From the NCBI GenBank assembly GCA_009844425.1, contig VYBN01000003.1:120083-184082 (forward strand): a stretch of DNA of 64,000 nt, in the 5' to 3' direction. The notes beneath the pieces were generated by a model. That model was not told where the DNA came from, ran no database searches, and worked only from the letters and a program-made list of their open reading frames with translations. The position numbers were made by a program, and so were the translations under genes. Source of the DNA: Gammaproteobacteria bacterium. Its GTDB lineage: Bacteria > Pseudomonadota > Gammaproteobacteria > Steroidobacterales > Foliamicaceae. Shown one piece after another: positions 16,343 through 24,576 of this stretch (positions within the stretch are counted from its first letter, which is position 1; every line of letters begins with the position of its first letter).

Positions 16343-17248
16343 ATGGGCCGTCCACATATTGAACCCTACGTAGAAACCGACGTTCCCTTCCGGCGCATGA
16401 CCCTGCCCGGTTTCGGCAAGGGCATGCACTACAAGGTGCTGAGCCTCGACAGCGACACGGGCGCCTGCTCGCTGGTCGTGAAATTCGAGTCCGGTTATTC
16501 CCTGCCCCCGGGCATGAGCTACACCGAAATGGAGCTCTACGTTGTCGAAGGCAGTCTCCAGGTTGGAGACAAGACCTTCGAGACCGGCCACTACCTGTGG
16601 CTGCCGCCCGGCGTTTCATTGCCCGCCCTCAGCTCTCCGAACGGCGCGCGCTGCCTGATGTTCTACAACTACGGCGAGCCGAGTTTCGTGGAGTCCGACG
16701 AGGACCATCCGCGCGCCGAACGCCACAAGATGGTGAGCGTCAACGCACTGGAAGACATCGTCTGGGGTCCGGCCAACGTGTCGCCGTCGGTGGCGCCCGG
16801 CTGCTTCGTCAAGGTCCTCAAGTTCGATCCGCTAACCCACGGGTTCACGTTCATGTACTGCATGACGCCGAACTTCTGGCAGGACAACATCTCGTACCAC
16901 GACTGCATGGAAGAGGGCTATCACGTCTGGGGCACTTCCTGGATGATGCAGTTCGGCTACCTGCCCACCGGCGGCTATTTCTGGCGCCCGCCCTGGATCA
17001 ACCACGGCGCGTTTCAGAGCACGTACGGCTGTCTCGCGATCGGGCGGACGGACTCGCAGTTGCACAATTACTTCCACTTCAATCCGTGGACCACGCCCGA
17101 GGAGAACCAGGAGCGGGCGGCGGCCCAGCTGTATCGGCAGAAGCGGAACCTGTACGAGTGGGTCCGCGCCCAGGACGGCCACAACCACCCGCACGACTTC
17201 GAGCACCCGCACTACCGCGACCACGTTCACCACGACGACCACGACTGA
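16343..17248 (+). CDS. cupin-fold protein with histidine-rich tail
   Basis: 301 residues with AAGGGAG upstream of the ATG. Two cupin-like halves are visible: the first around SYTEMELYVVEGSLQVGDKT and GHYLWLPPGVSLPALS, the second around FGYLPTGGYFWRPPWINHG. The last 25 residues carry nine histidines (HNHPHDFEHPHYRDHVHHDD), a likely metal-binding extension. No signal peptide, so cytoplasmic. It may be a ring-cleavage-type dioxygenase or isomerase, but the metal and substrate are unknown. The small gene just upstream looks like a partner. Confidence 0.7.
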   Translation: MGRPHIEPYVETDVPFRRMTLPGFGKGMHYKVLSLDSDTGACSLVVKFESGYSLPPGMSYTEMELYVVEGSLQVGDKTFETGHYLWLPPGVSLPALSSPNGARCLMFYNYGEPSFVESDEDHPRAERHKMVSVNALEDIVWGPANVSPSVAPGCFVKVLKFDPLTHGFTFMYCMTPNFWQDNISYHDCMEEGYHVWGTSWMMQFGYLPTGGYFWRPPWINHGAFQSTYGCLAIGRTDSQLHNYFHFNPWTTPEENQERAAAQLYRQKRNLYEWVRAQDGHNHPHDFEHPHYRDHVHHDDHD

Positions 17249-17287
17249 TACCGGCCGAGCCCGGCGCGGTTCCGGGCTGAATCGGTC

Positions 17288-18052
17288 ATGAAGTCGGTCC
17301 TGAGACCGGCAATCCTGCTGTGGTTTGCAGCATTTCTGACGCTGCTGGCGCAGCCTGTCCGGGCCGATGAGCGTCCCGGCAATCCCGCGAAACCGACCCA
17401 TTGCGTCGTGCTGCTGCACGGCATAGGGGGATTCGCGCTGCTCCTCAAGCCCATGGAATTGAGCCTGGAGGAGCAGGGCTATTTCGTGGCCAACGTGACC
17501 TATCCCTCGCTGTCGGACTCGATCGAATCACTGGCAGTCGAAGCGGTGGAGGAGGGCCTTCAGAGGTGCTCGGCGCAGGGCCTGTCGCGGATTCACTTCG
17601 TGACCCACTCGATGGGAGGAATACTGGTCCGTCAGTACCTTTCGCAAGAGTCGATAGCGGGACTTGAGAGGGTGGTGATGCTGGCTCCTCCCAACCAGGG
17701 CAGCCGGTTTGCCGACTATCTGGGCGACAGCCCGCTGGGGAAGGTGTATGAACCGGACGCACTGGCGCAACTGGGAACCGGCGAAGAGTCGGTACCGCGC
17801 CGCCTGGACGCCCCCGATTTCGAACTGGGCATCATTGCGGGCACCCGCAACCTGAGAAAGCTTATCCCGGGCGCGCCCTCGGATCCCAGTGACGGCGTGG
17901 TCACCGTGGACGAGACGAAAGCGCCCGGAATGAAGGATTTCCTGCTGGCGCCGGCAACGCACACGACCATCATCTGGAGCGGCGAGGTTCAGCGCCAGAC
18001 GGCGCACTTCCTGCGCACCGGCCGATTCGACCACTCCTCTCCGGAGGACTGA
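17288..18052 (+). CDS. secreted alpha/beta-hydrolase, lipase/esterase-like
   Basis: 254 residues with a signal peptide (about residues 1-26, ending PVRADE). The mature enzyme has an oxyanion-hole HG motif (CVVLLHGIGGF), the nucleophile elbow THSMGG (Ser in place of the more usual GHSMG context), an LAPPNQGS segment and a C-terminal His (LAPATHTTI) with an upstream Asp (DPSDGVV). This is the PGAP1/lipase-2-like arrangement. It probably acts on esters in the periplasm or outside the cell. Transcribed after the cupin but 40 bases away, with its own start. Confidence 0.82.
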   Translation: MKSVLRPAILLWFAAFLTLLAQPVRADERPGNPAKPTHCVVLLHGIGGFALLLKPMELSLEEQGYFVANVTYPSLSDSIESLAVEAVEEGLQRCSAQGLSRIHFVTHSMGGILVRQYLSQESIAGLERVVMLAPPNQGSRFADYLGDSPLGKVYEPDALAQLGTGEESVPRRLDAPDFELGIIAGTRNLRKLIPGAPSDPSDGVVTVDETKAPGMKDFLLAPATHTTIIWSGEVQRQTAHFLRTGRFDHSSPED

Positions 18053-18080
18053 CGGAAACGCAGCCCGCGGCGGGCGACGG

Positions 18081-18917
18081 TCAGCCGATCGGGGCGAGCA
18101 GCTCCGGGGCGGTGACCAGTTGCCGTACGCCGTGCGACTTGGTTTCGTTGAACACGTTGCCCTGCTCGGCCCAGCGGTGCAGGGAGTTGATGTCGAGCCT
18201 GGCGCACTGAGGCCGCACGCTCCAGGTGACCCGCACGGGCGAACAATTGCTCTGATCGTACGAAGGGCCGGTAGTGGAGCCGCGGAACAGCACCGGCTGG
18301 CCGGTCGTGGCGGGAATCATCATTGCCTGGTGCAGGCCATCGATCATGTTTCCGCCATAGGCCATTGTCGTGAAATCCAGCGCCTGCGGATCGTTCACCA
18401 CCAGGAACACTTGCGCTTCGACGCGCAGGAGCGGGTCGGCGCAACCGTCGGGCACGCAGGAGCCCAGGCCTTCTCCGGGTGTCGCGGCGCATGAGGTATG
18501 CACCCAATGCACTTCGATGGTGTCGCCGGGCTTCACGCCCTTGTAGGCGCCCTCGGCGGGAGCCAGCTCCGCATCGCTGAGTTCGGCCGACGCGTTGCAG
18601 GCGTATCCGCCATCGTCCGCATCGCTCACAAACACGCTGAACCCGGGACCCTTGTGCTCCGCGTTGGTGTGCGTATGGAGGTTGCACAGGTTCATTTCGC
18701 CCGCTTCCGGAGCCAGCGGGAAGGACTCCGTGTTCAGTCCGAAGACGCTGCTGATGTCGCGCGGCGTCTGCGGTCCCATATCGAGGCAAAGCGCCGCTTC
18801 GCCTACGGCTTCGGTGCCGGCGGCAGGCGCCGGATCGGCGGATTCGGACACCGGTTCGCCGGCGCAGCCGGCAACCAGCATGGCAATGGCCAGGCTCACG
18901 GGCAAGGGTGCACGCAT
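18081..18917 (-). CDS. putative delta-class carbonic anhydrase-like lipoprotein
   Basis: About 278 residues with a lipoprotein signal (VSLAIAMLVAGCAG). The central segment CNLHTHTNAEHKGPGFSVF contains two His and a Glu-His pair, and a later HWVHTSCA adds a further His pair. This matches my memory of the bacterial CA_like/delta carbonic anhydrase family, in which such residues bind zinc. Several paired cysteines suggest disulfides, consistent with export. Likely anchored in the periplasm, hydrating CO2. Assignment is from motif memory only. ATG at 18917 follows GGGAGA. Confidence 0.6.
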   Translation of the reverse strand: MRAPLPVSLAIAMLVAGCAGEPVSESADPAPAAGTEAVGEAALCLDMGPQTPRDISSVFGLNTESFPLAPEAGEMNLCNLHTHTNAEHKGPGFSVFVSDADDGGYACNASAELSDAELAPAEGAYKGVKPGDTIEVHWVHTSCAATPGEGLGSCVPDGCADPLLRVEAQVFLVVNDPQALDFTTMAYGGNMIDGLHQAMMIPATTGQPVLFRGSTTGPSYDQSNCSPVRVTWSVRPQCARLDINSLHRWAEQGNVFNETKSHGVRQLVTAPELLAPIG

Positions 18918-18961
18918 GAAGATGTCTCCCAAAGTCACTTTGAAGGGCAGTATAGTCCGAC

Positions 18962-19033
18962 GCCCCTGGGAGCGAGGGCATGTCCCTCGCGGCGTCCCGC
19001 CCTCGTGGAGGACGAGACGTCCTCGCTCCACGG
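18962..19033. repeat. interspersed GC-rich repeat, family B copy 3
   Basis: Long imperfect inverted repeat: ggagcgaggg...catg...ccctcgcggcgtcccgcc in the left half, and gacgtcctcgctcc in the right half. The first 30 bases match copy 4 (39569 onward) almost exactly. It lies between the carbonic anhydrase-like gene start and the VOC remnant. Confidence 0.75.
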
Positions 19034-19040
19034 AATCCGG

Positions 19041-19151
19041 CTATCCGGGTCGCTGGTTGACTTCGAGGATGAATCCGTCGGGATCGAATATCGTCATTGA
19101 CCGCTCCACGCTTCGAACCACCAGCGTGGTCCGCTTGACTACCGTGCTCAT
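19041..19151 (-). pseudogene. internally deleted VOC/glyoxalase-family remnant (36 codons)
   Basis: The short frame reads MSTVVKRTTLVVRSVERSM directly joined to TIFDPDGFILEVNQRPG. The first half is the N-terminal strand and the second the C-terminal metal-binding strand (DPDGxxxEx) of a vicinal-oxygen-chelate protein. About 80-100 middle residues are missing, with the frame kept. The start codon overlaps the dihydroorotase stop (ATGA), so it was the last gene of that operon before the deletion. It could still be translated but is too short to fold as the family does. Confidence 0.65.
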
Positions 19152-20515
19152 GAATTCTCCCTTGAATTGCAGACCAGCGCCCGCCCCGACGGCGGGCCGG
19201 ACAGTTTGCCGTCGCTCCACGCGATTGTGCCGTTTACAAACGTCGTGTCGACGCGGGCGTCGAAGCGGTGGCCTTCCAGCGGCGACCAGCCGCACTTGTA
19301 GAGCAGGCTCTTGCTGTCCACTTGCTGTCCGCCCTGCGGATCAACCAGCACGCAATCCGCGTAATGGCCTTCGCGCAGAAAGCCGCGATCGGCGATACCG
19401 TACAGGCGAGCTGGAGCGTGACAGGCTGCCTCGACCGCACGCTCGACCGTGAAATGGCTGGCGCGGGCCAGGTCCAGCAGCATGAGCAGCGAATGCTGGA
19501 CCAGCGGGAGGCCGGCGGGCGCGCTCAGGTAGTCGCCCGACTTCTCCTGAGCGGTGTGCGGCGCATGATCGGTAGCGATCACGCTGATGCGGCCGTCGGC
19601 AAGCGCTTGCCGCAGCGCATCGCGGTCAGTGGCGGACTTGATCGAGGGATTGCACTTGATCCGGTGTCCCAGGCGCTCGTAGTCCCCCTGGTCAAACCAC
19701 AGGTGATGCACGCAGACTTCCGCCGTTACGCTGCCGGCGCTGCGGAGATCTTCCTCAGGATCGAACTGATCGAGTTCCTTCGCCGTGGTCAGGTGCAGCA
19801 CGTGCAGCTTTGCGCCGTGCTTGCGGGCCAGCGACACGGCCAGGCTGGAAGAGCGGTAGCAGCATTCCGCATCGCGGATATCGGCATGCGCGGCCGCCGG
19901 AATCTCTCCGCCGTAGGTTTCTTTCGCCCGGGCCAGTTGTTCTTCGATACGCGTGCGGTCCTCGCAATGGGTCGCGATCAGTACCGGGCAGTTCGCGAAG
20001 ATGCGCTCGAGCGCCGCGGGGTTCTCCACCAGCAGGTCTCCGGTGGAGGGCCCCATGAAGACCTTTACGCCGCAGGCCTCGCTGGCCTTCAGCGCCTGGA
20101 TTTCCTCAATATTGCTTTCGGTGGCTCCCAGGTAGAAGGCGTGGTTTCCCCAGGCGCGGCCATTGGCGGCGGCGTACTTGGCGGCGAGTCTTTCCCGGGT
20201 GACGGTGGCGGGCGAAACGTTGGGCATGTCCATGAAGCTCGTTACGCCGCCGGCCACGGCCGCCGCCGATTCACTGGCGATGTTGCCCTTGTGCACGTGC
20301 CCCGGCTCGCGGAAATGCACCTGGTCGTCGATCAGTCCGGGCAGCAGCCACAGGCCCGTGGCATCGATCTCCACGGCGCCCGTCCGCACCCTCGGCGAGC
20401 CGCCGATCTGCTCGATGCGCTCGCCCCGGATCAGAACGTCCAGCTCGGACCGCCTTCCTTCGTTGATCAGGGTCGCGCCCCGAATCACGGTGTCGCCGCG
20501 CCCCTGCGCGGCCAT
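19148..20515 (-). CDS. pyrC: dihydroorotase/dihydropyrimidinase-type amidohydrolase (class I dihydroorotase)
   Basis: 455 residues, full length for the class I dihydroorotase group. Metal-site segments are visible: LIDDQVHFREPGH (His-X-His replaced by VHFR context), the lysine in GVKVFMGPSTG, LIATHCEDR, LHVLHLTTAKE, and ATDHAPHTAQEK with the catalytic Asp. The N-terminus DTVIRGATLINEGRRSELDV is the usual amidohydrolase start. It may make dihydroorotate for pyrimidine synthesis, or open a related cyclic amide given the neighbouring nitrilase-fold gene five bases upstream. The longer upstream frame is a shadow of that neighbour. Confidence 0.82.
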   Translation of the reverse strand: MAAQGRGDTVIRGATLINEGRRSELDVLIRGERIEQIGGSPRVRTGAVEIDATGLWLLPGLIDDQVHFREPGHVHKGNIASESAAAVAGGVTSFMDMPNVSPATVTRERLAAKYAAANGRAWGNHAFYLGATESNIEEIQALKASEACGVKVFMGPSTGDLLVENPAALERIFANCPVLIATHCEDRTRIEEQLARAKETYGGEIPAAAHADIRDAECCYRSSSLAVSLARKHGAKLHVLHLTTAKELDQFDPEEDLRSAGSVTAEVCVHHLWFDQGDYERLGHRIKCNPSIKSATDRDALRQALADGRISVIATDHAPHTAQEKSGDYLSAPAGLPLVQHSLLMLLDLARASHFTVERAVEAACHAPARLYGIADRGFLREGHYADCVLVDPQGGQQVDSKSLLYKCGWSPLEGHRFDARVDTTFVNGTIAWSDGKLSGPPSGRALVCNSRENS

Positions 20516-20520
20516 CGAAC

Positions 20521-21582
20521 TCAAAGCAGACCGTCCTTGGCGAGCCGCTCGATGTCCGCGGCCAGGCCGGCGCGCAGTTCGCCGACTTCCGGCGTTCGAA
20601 CGCCCCCGTCCGCATCGAGCAGGCTTCTGCCGGTGCGCATGACCCGCTCCGCGTAGGTAGAGGCAAATGCCTGCATCGGCATTCTCACCAGCGTGTTGGT
20701 CATGCCTCCCATGCGCCTGCGGGCGCGCAGGGCCGCCAGGTCCAGGCAGGCATGCGCGACCATGCTTTCGCCGCCGGGGGCCGCTTCGGCCAGTACATGA
20801 CCCTCGAAGTCCACCACCTTGGACATGCCCGTGGTGGAATGCGAGGGGATCGCCAGGTTTTCCAGCCAGGCCGAATTGGCGCTCACAACGTAGGCGATGT
20901 TCTCCACCGCCCGCGAGCGCCTTGCCAGTTCCTTGCCGGTATTGCGGTTGCTGCCCGCCTCGCTGGTCGGATGCACGAATACCTCCGCGCCGCGCACGGC
21001 GTGGGCGCGGGCGATCTCCGGATAGAGGATTTCCTCGGAGGCGATCGCGGCGATGCGACCCAGCGGCGTGTCGGCCACCGGAAATACGCCGTCCTCGCCG
21101 TACAGGTCCAGGTAGGCATCCCACACGTCGAAGGGCGTGGGGGCATTCAGCGAAATCATGCGCCTATAGCGCAATATGACGTCGCCGGACGGATCGATGA
21201 GAAAGCAGGTCTGGAAGAACAACTCCGGAAAGGCCGGGTCGGTTTCGTAGCAATTGCCCGCCAGGTAAATGGAATGGCGAACGGCAATCTTCGACAGTTC
21301 CTCGTATTCCTCGCCTTTCGGGTCCAGCGCCGCATTGTGCCGCCACTGTTCGATCGGCGCGCCCAGCGGGAAGCCGGTCAACGAATACTCGGGCAGTACG
21401 ACGAGCCGCGGAGCCTCTCCAATGTATTGGAGCGTGAAGGCGCAGCCTCCGGCAACCGAGCGCGCGGTGCGCTTGAGGTTCGTGCGCATCAACTCGCGCG
21501 CCTCCTCCCGGGTCTCGCACTCGCTGACCGTCAGCGAGCCGGTCTGCAAGGCAAGGGCGGTGTATCGATCCAGATCAGCCAT
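20521..21582 (-). CDS. carbon-nitrogen hydrolase (nitrilase) fold protein lacking the usual catalytic Cys
   Basis: 353 residues. The first catalytic block LVVLPEYSLTGFPLG carries the Glu. The block normally reading xxxCYDxxFPE reads IAAIASEEILYPEIARA here, with Ser where the nucleophilic Cys is expected, then GAEVFVHPTSEAG. This may be a non-classical hydrolase or a non-catalytic relative. Neighbouring dihydroorotase-type and VOC genes suggest a cyclic-amide or ureide pathway. ATG at 21582 is preferred; a GTG nine codons upstream is possible. Confidence 0.75.
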   Translation of the reverse strand: MADLDRYTALALQTGSLTVSECETREEARELMRTNLKRTARSVAGGCAFTLQYIGEAPRLVVLPEYSLTGFPLGAPIEQWRHNAALDPKGEEYEELSKIAVRHSIYLAGNCYETDPAFPELFFQTCFLIDPSGDVILRYRRMISLNAPTPFDVWDAYLDLYGEDGVFPVADTPLGRIAAIASEEILYPEIARAHAVRGAEVFVHPTSEAGSNRNTGKELARRSRAVENIAYVVSANSAWLENLAIPSHSTTGMSKVVDFEGHVLAEAAPGGESMVAHACLDLAALRARRRMGGMTNTLVRMPMQAFASTYAERVMRTGRSLLDADGGVRTPEVGELRAGLAADIERLAKDGLL

Positions 21583-21667
21583 GGCCCAATTATCGCCGTT
21601 CAAGGCCACTCATGTAAGTGAGCATGTCACGCTATGCGGAAACGCCTTGTTTCCGCGCCTAGCCCGC

Positions 21668-22243
21668 TCACGTAAGAAGCTTCCGATAGTCCCGATGTCC
21701 GGCCAAGGCGAGTACGCGTATCGCCTCGCAGCGCGATGAACGATCTACCATGGGATCGGGTATCCAGTTCTCGCTCCTCAACGCCGCAACATGTTCGACG
21801 TCGAGTTCGTGACCAAGAGCTCCGGCGATGACGAGCGCTAGATACCAGTCGTACGCATCGAGACTCGGCTCGGGTAACTTGGCAAGGTAGGTTACGGCCC
21901 GGACCTTTCGGCCGTCGGATCGGAAGACCGGAAATGCTTTACGTCGATCGTAGCCGTTCGGAAACCCTTCCGCGCGGTCGAGCGCATCGCTCTGCGCGCT
22001 CGGAATCTCGAACAGCACACCAGGCGTTCGCCGGCCTGGGGCGTGGCGGAGCGTTGCCTTCCCGGATCCGTCGCAGCTTAACTTGCTGAATTCGATCATT
22101 CGGTCATTCGCATAAGCAATGCCGACAGGATCAGCACCGTCACAGCGTCGCTTCAGGCGCGCCGTCAACATGTTCGAGCCGTAAGCGAAGTAGAGAAAGG
22201 TCAGATCCAGGCTCCTTCGTTTCGAGTGAGTCGTTTTCCGCAT
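21668..22243 (-). CDS. gamma-glutamylcyclotransferase (GGCT/AIG2)-like protein
   Basis: About 191 residues. The family signature LYFAYGSNM is near the N-terminus, followed by an RFxx-like core (RTPGVLFEIPSAQSDALDRAEG), which holds the acidic catalytic region, and YDWYLALVIAGA. GGCT proteins release 5-oxoproline from gamma-glutamyl compounds. The start is uncertain: ATG at 22243, or a longer frame from 22300. Codon use is less GC-biased than in its upstream neighbours, and it borders the restriction-modification island. Confidence 0.72.
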   Translation of the reverse strand: MRKTTHSKRRSLDLTFLYFAYGSNMLTARLKRRCDGADPVGIAYANDRMIEFSKLSCDGSGKATLRHAPGRRTPGVLFEIPSAQSDALDRAEGFPNGYDRRKAFPVFRSDGRKVRAVTYLAKLPEPSLDAYDWYLALVIAGALGHELDVEHVAALRSENWIPDPMVDRSSRCEAIRVLALAGHRDYRKLLT

Positions 22244-22430
22244 TCTTGCACATTGATCCTGGCCTGATGGTTGCATCGAAATGAAGAATAAAATTCGCAC
22301 TTCGGATTATCAGAGGGCAAAAGCATAGCCAGCATCACGATCCGCCGACCTTCAACTGGGCTTGACTCGATGACCATGCCGCTGGACGCGAAGGTATGAC
22401 TTTCGAAGTCATCAATCCTTGTACAGTTGG

Positions 22431-24572
22431 ATGAGCGGAACGACCGAAGCGTTCGCGCGCGTTAAGATCGACGCGCTTCTCAAGGACGCGGGCTGGAACC
22501 TAACCGACGGATCGAGTGTTCTGTTCGAGCACGCGCTGCCGGACGGCACACTGGCTGACTATGTGCTCTGCGACCGGCAGGGTCGACCCATGGCGGCGCT
22601 CGAAGCCAAGCGCGCGAGTACCGATCCCATTACGGCACAAGATCAGGGCCGACACTACGCCGAGCAACTCGGCGTGCCCTATGTCTTCCTGTCGAATGGA
22701 GAGGAAGTGCGGTTCCTGGATCGGGAGATCGATGCCCACGCTCGCCAGATCGCTGGCTTCTACGCGCAGGACGATCTGGAGCGGAGGATTGCCGCGCGTC
22801 GAATCCGACGCGATCTCTCCACGGTCGCGATTGACAAAAAGATCATTGATCGCGACTACCAGATCGAATGTATCGAAGCGCTGTCCGCCGAAGTCTCCAA
22901 TGGGCGGCGCAAGCTGCTGGTCGAAATGGCCACCGGAACCGGCAAGACGCGCACAGCGGCGGCTTTCATCAAGCGGTTATTCGAGGCGGGCATAGTCACC
23001 CGCGTCCTATTCCTTGTTGACCGGATCGCTCTAGCCCGTCAGGCTGAGGACGCCTTCATCGACCATCTCGGGGACTATCCGTGTCACGTTCTGCGGCCCG
23101 GCCGCGGTTTCGACCGTGCCAAGCGCATCACGATAGCCACGCTGCAAACCATGATTGCGGAATACCGCGATCTCTCGCCAGGCTACTTTGACCTTGTCAT
23201 CACCGACGAATGCCATCGCTCGATCTACGGTAAATGGAGCGGTGTGCTACGGCACTTCGACGGCCTCCAGCTCGGCCTGACAGCCACGCCCTGCACGTTG
23301 GACGCAGACCAGCTCCCCGATCCAGAGGACGGCCTTTTCGTGCGCGATACGCTACGTTTCTTCGAACTCAGCAAGCCGACCTTCCAATACCTGTTGCGCC
23401 GGGCCATCAAGCAGGGCCACCTGGTGCCCTACCGCATCTACAAGGCGATTACGGTGAAGACCGCTGCCGAAGACGGCTTTACGGTTCGCCGTGATGAACT
23501 CGACTGGAGCGCTATGGACAAGCGCGCGCGAGAGGAGTTCGACGACCTTTTCTCGGATTCGGATTCGATCACGGTGGATCCGAGGGCGCTGGAACGCAAG
23601 TTCACTATTCCCGAACGCAACCGCGCCTTGGTGCGCGAGTTCCGCGACGCACACGAGAAGGGCTTCATGGGCAGGGACGGCGTCCGACGCTGGCCAGCCT
23701 TGGGAAAGACCATCGTGTTCGCGGTGACCCGGCGGCATGCCGAGACGCTTGCGGAGATGTTCGATAGCCACTTCGCGGACTTGAAGCCGCACCCTACCGC
23801 GCGCTACGCCGACTTCGTAGTGAGCGACGTCGGCGGCGGACCGGCGCCCGACGCAAGCGCCGTCATAAAGCGCTTCAAGGAAGAGGATTTTCCGAGAATA
23901 CTCGTCAGCGTTAACATGCTGGATACGGGTTTCGACTGCCCGGAAGTAGTGAGCCTCGTTATGGCGCGATTCACGCGCAGTGCCATCCTCTACCGGCAGA
24001 TGCGCGGACGAGGAACGCGCAAGGCGCCGCACATCGGCAAGAAGAGCTTCACGATCTTCGATTTCGTCGGCGTGACTGATTTCCACGGGGACGACGATGG
24101 CGATATCGGGGGTGGGCCGATTCGCGACGTTGACCGACCAACAAGCCCTCCCACACCTCGGATGCTATTGACTCTCGATGTGGACGATCACATCGACCCG
24201 GAGAGCCGCGAGTGGCTCACGCTAGACGCGAACGGTCGTATCGTGCGCACACCAGAACACGAGGCGCGCGCCGCCGAGATCCGCGTGCGCTTCGAGGCAT
24301 GGCGAGGAGATCGCGAATTCAATACGGAGCAGGCTCGCTGGGCAGGGCTGATCGGAAGCCGAGTCGGGGCCGATGCGATGAAGATGGATGCCTTCGGCGC
24401 GTGGGATTTCGACGAACACCCGTTCGCCGCCCTGGGCGGCTACGATCAGGCCCGGCGCGTATTCGGCGGCGAGCAGTCCCTCGAGAGGCTGATCGCCGGT
24501 TTCAACGCGGCGGTGTTCGGCCAAGGGCAGGCAGGGAGCGGCCTCAAGAGTAGCGCCGCTAGGGAGCAATAA
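22431..24572 (+). CDS. hsdR: type I restriction enzyme R subunit (HsdR)
   Basis: Motor-nuclease subunit of a type I restriction-modification complex, 713 residues. The N-terminal PD-(D/E)XK-like nuclease has ALEAKRAS (Glu58, Lys60). The helicase has Walker A MATGTGKTRTA (about residue 165), DECH box VITDECHRS (Asp259), and later LDTGFDCPEVV and QMRGRGTR helicase motifs. A C-terminal region of about 150 residues would contact the methylase. ATG at 22431 fits the family start. The downstream hsdM begins four bases later. Length is at the low end for the family but no block is missing. Confidence 0.93.
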   Translation: MSGTTEAFARVKIDALLKDAGWNLTDGSSVLFEHALPDGTLADYVLCDRQGRPMAALEAKRASTDPITAQDQGRHYAEQLGVPYVFLSNGEEVRFLDREIDAHARQIAGFYAQDDLERRIAARRIRRDLSTVAIDKKIIDRDYQIECIEALSAEVSNGRRKLLVEMATGTGKTRTAAAFIKRLFEAGIVTRVLFLVDRIALARQAEDAFIDHLGDYPCHVLRPGRGFDRAKRITIATLQTMIAEYRDLSPGYFDLVITDECHRSIYGKWSGVLRHFDGLQLGLTATPCTLDADQLPDPEDGLFVRDTLRFFELSKPTFQYLLRRAIKQGHLVPYRIYKAITVKTAAEDGFTVRRDELDWSAMDKRAREEFDDLFSDSDSITVDPRALERKFTIPERNRALVREFRDAHEKGFMGRDGVRRWPALGKTIVFAVTRRHAETLAEMFDSHFADLKPHPTARYADFVVSDVGGGPAPDASAVIKRFKEEDFPRILVSVNMLDTGFDCPEVVSLVMARFTRSAILYRQMRGRGTRKAPHIGKKSFTIFDFVGVTDFHGDDDGDIGGGPIRDVDRPTSPPTPRMLLTLDVDDHIDPESREWLTLDANGRIVRTPEHEARAAEIRVRFEAWRGDREFNTEQARWAGLIGSRVGADAMKMDAFGAWDFDEHPFAALGGYDQARRVFGGEQSLERLIAGFNAAVFGQGQAGSGLKSSAAREQ

Positions 24573-24576
24573 CGGC

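Noticed and set aside
20516..21124. Long N-terminal extension of the dihydroorotase frame
   Set aside because: It lies over the nitrilase-fold gene in another frame; the amidohydrolase N-terminus begins at 20515.
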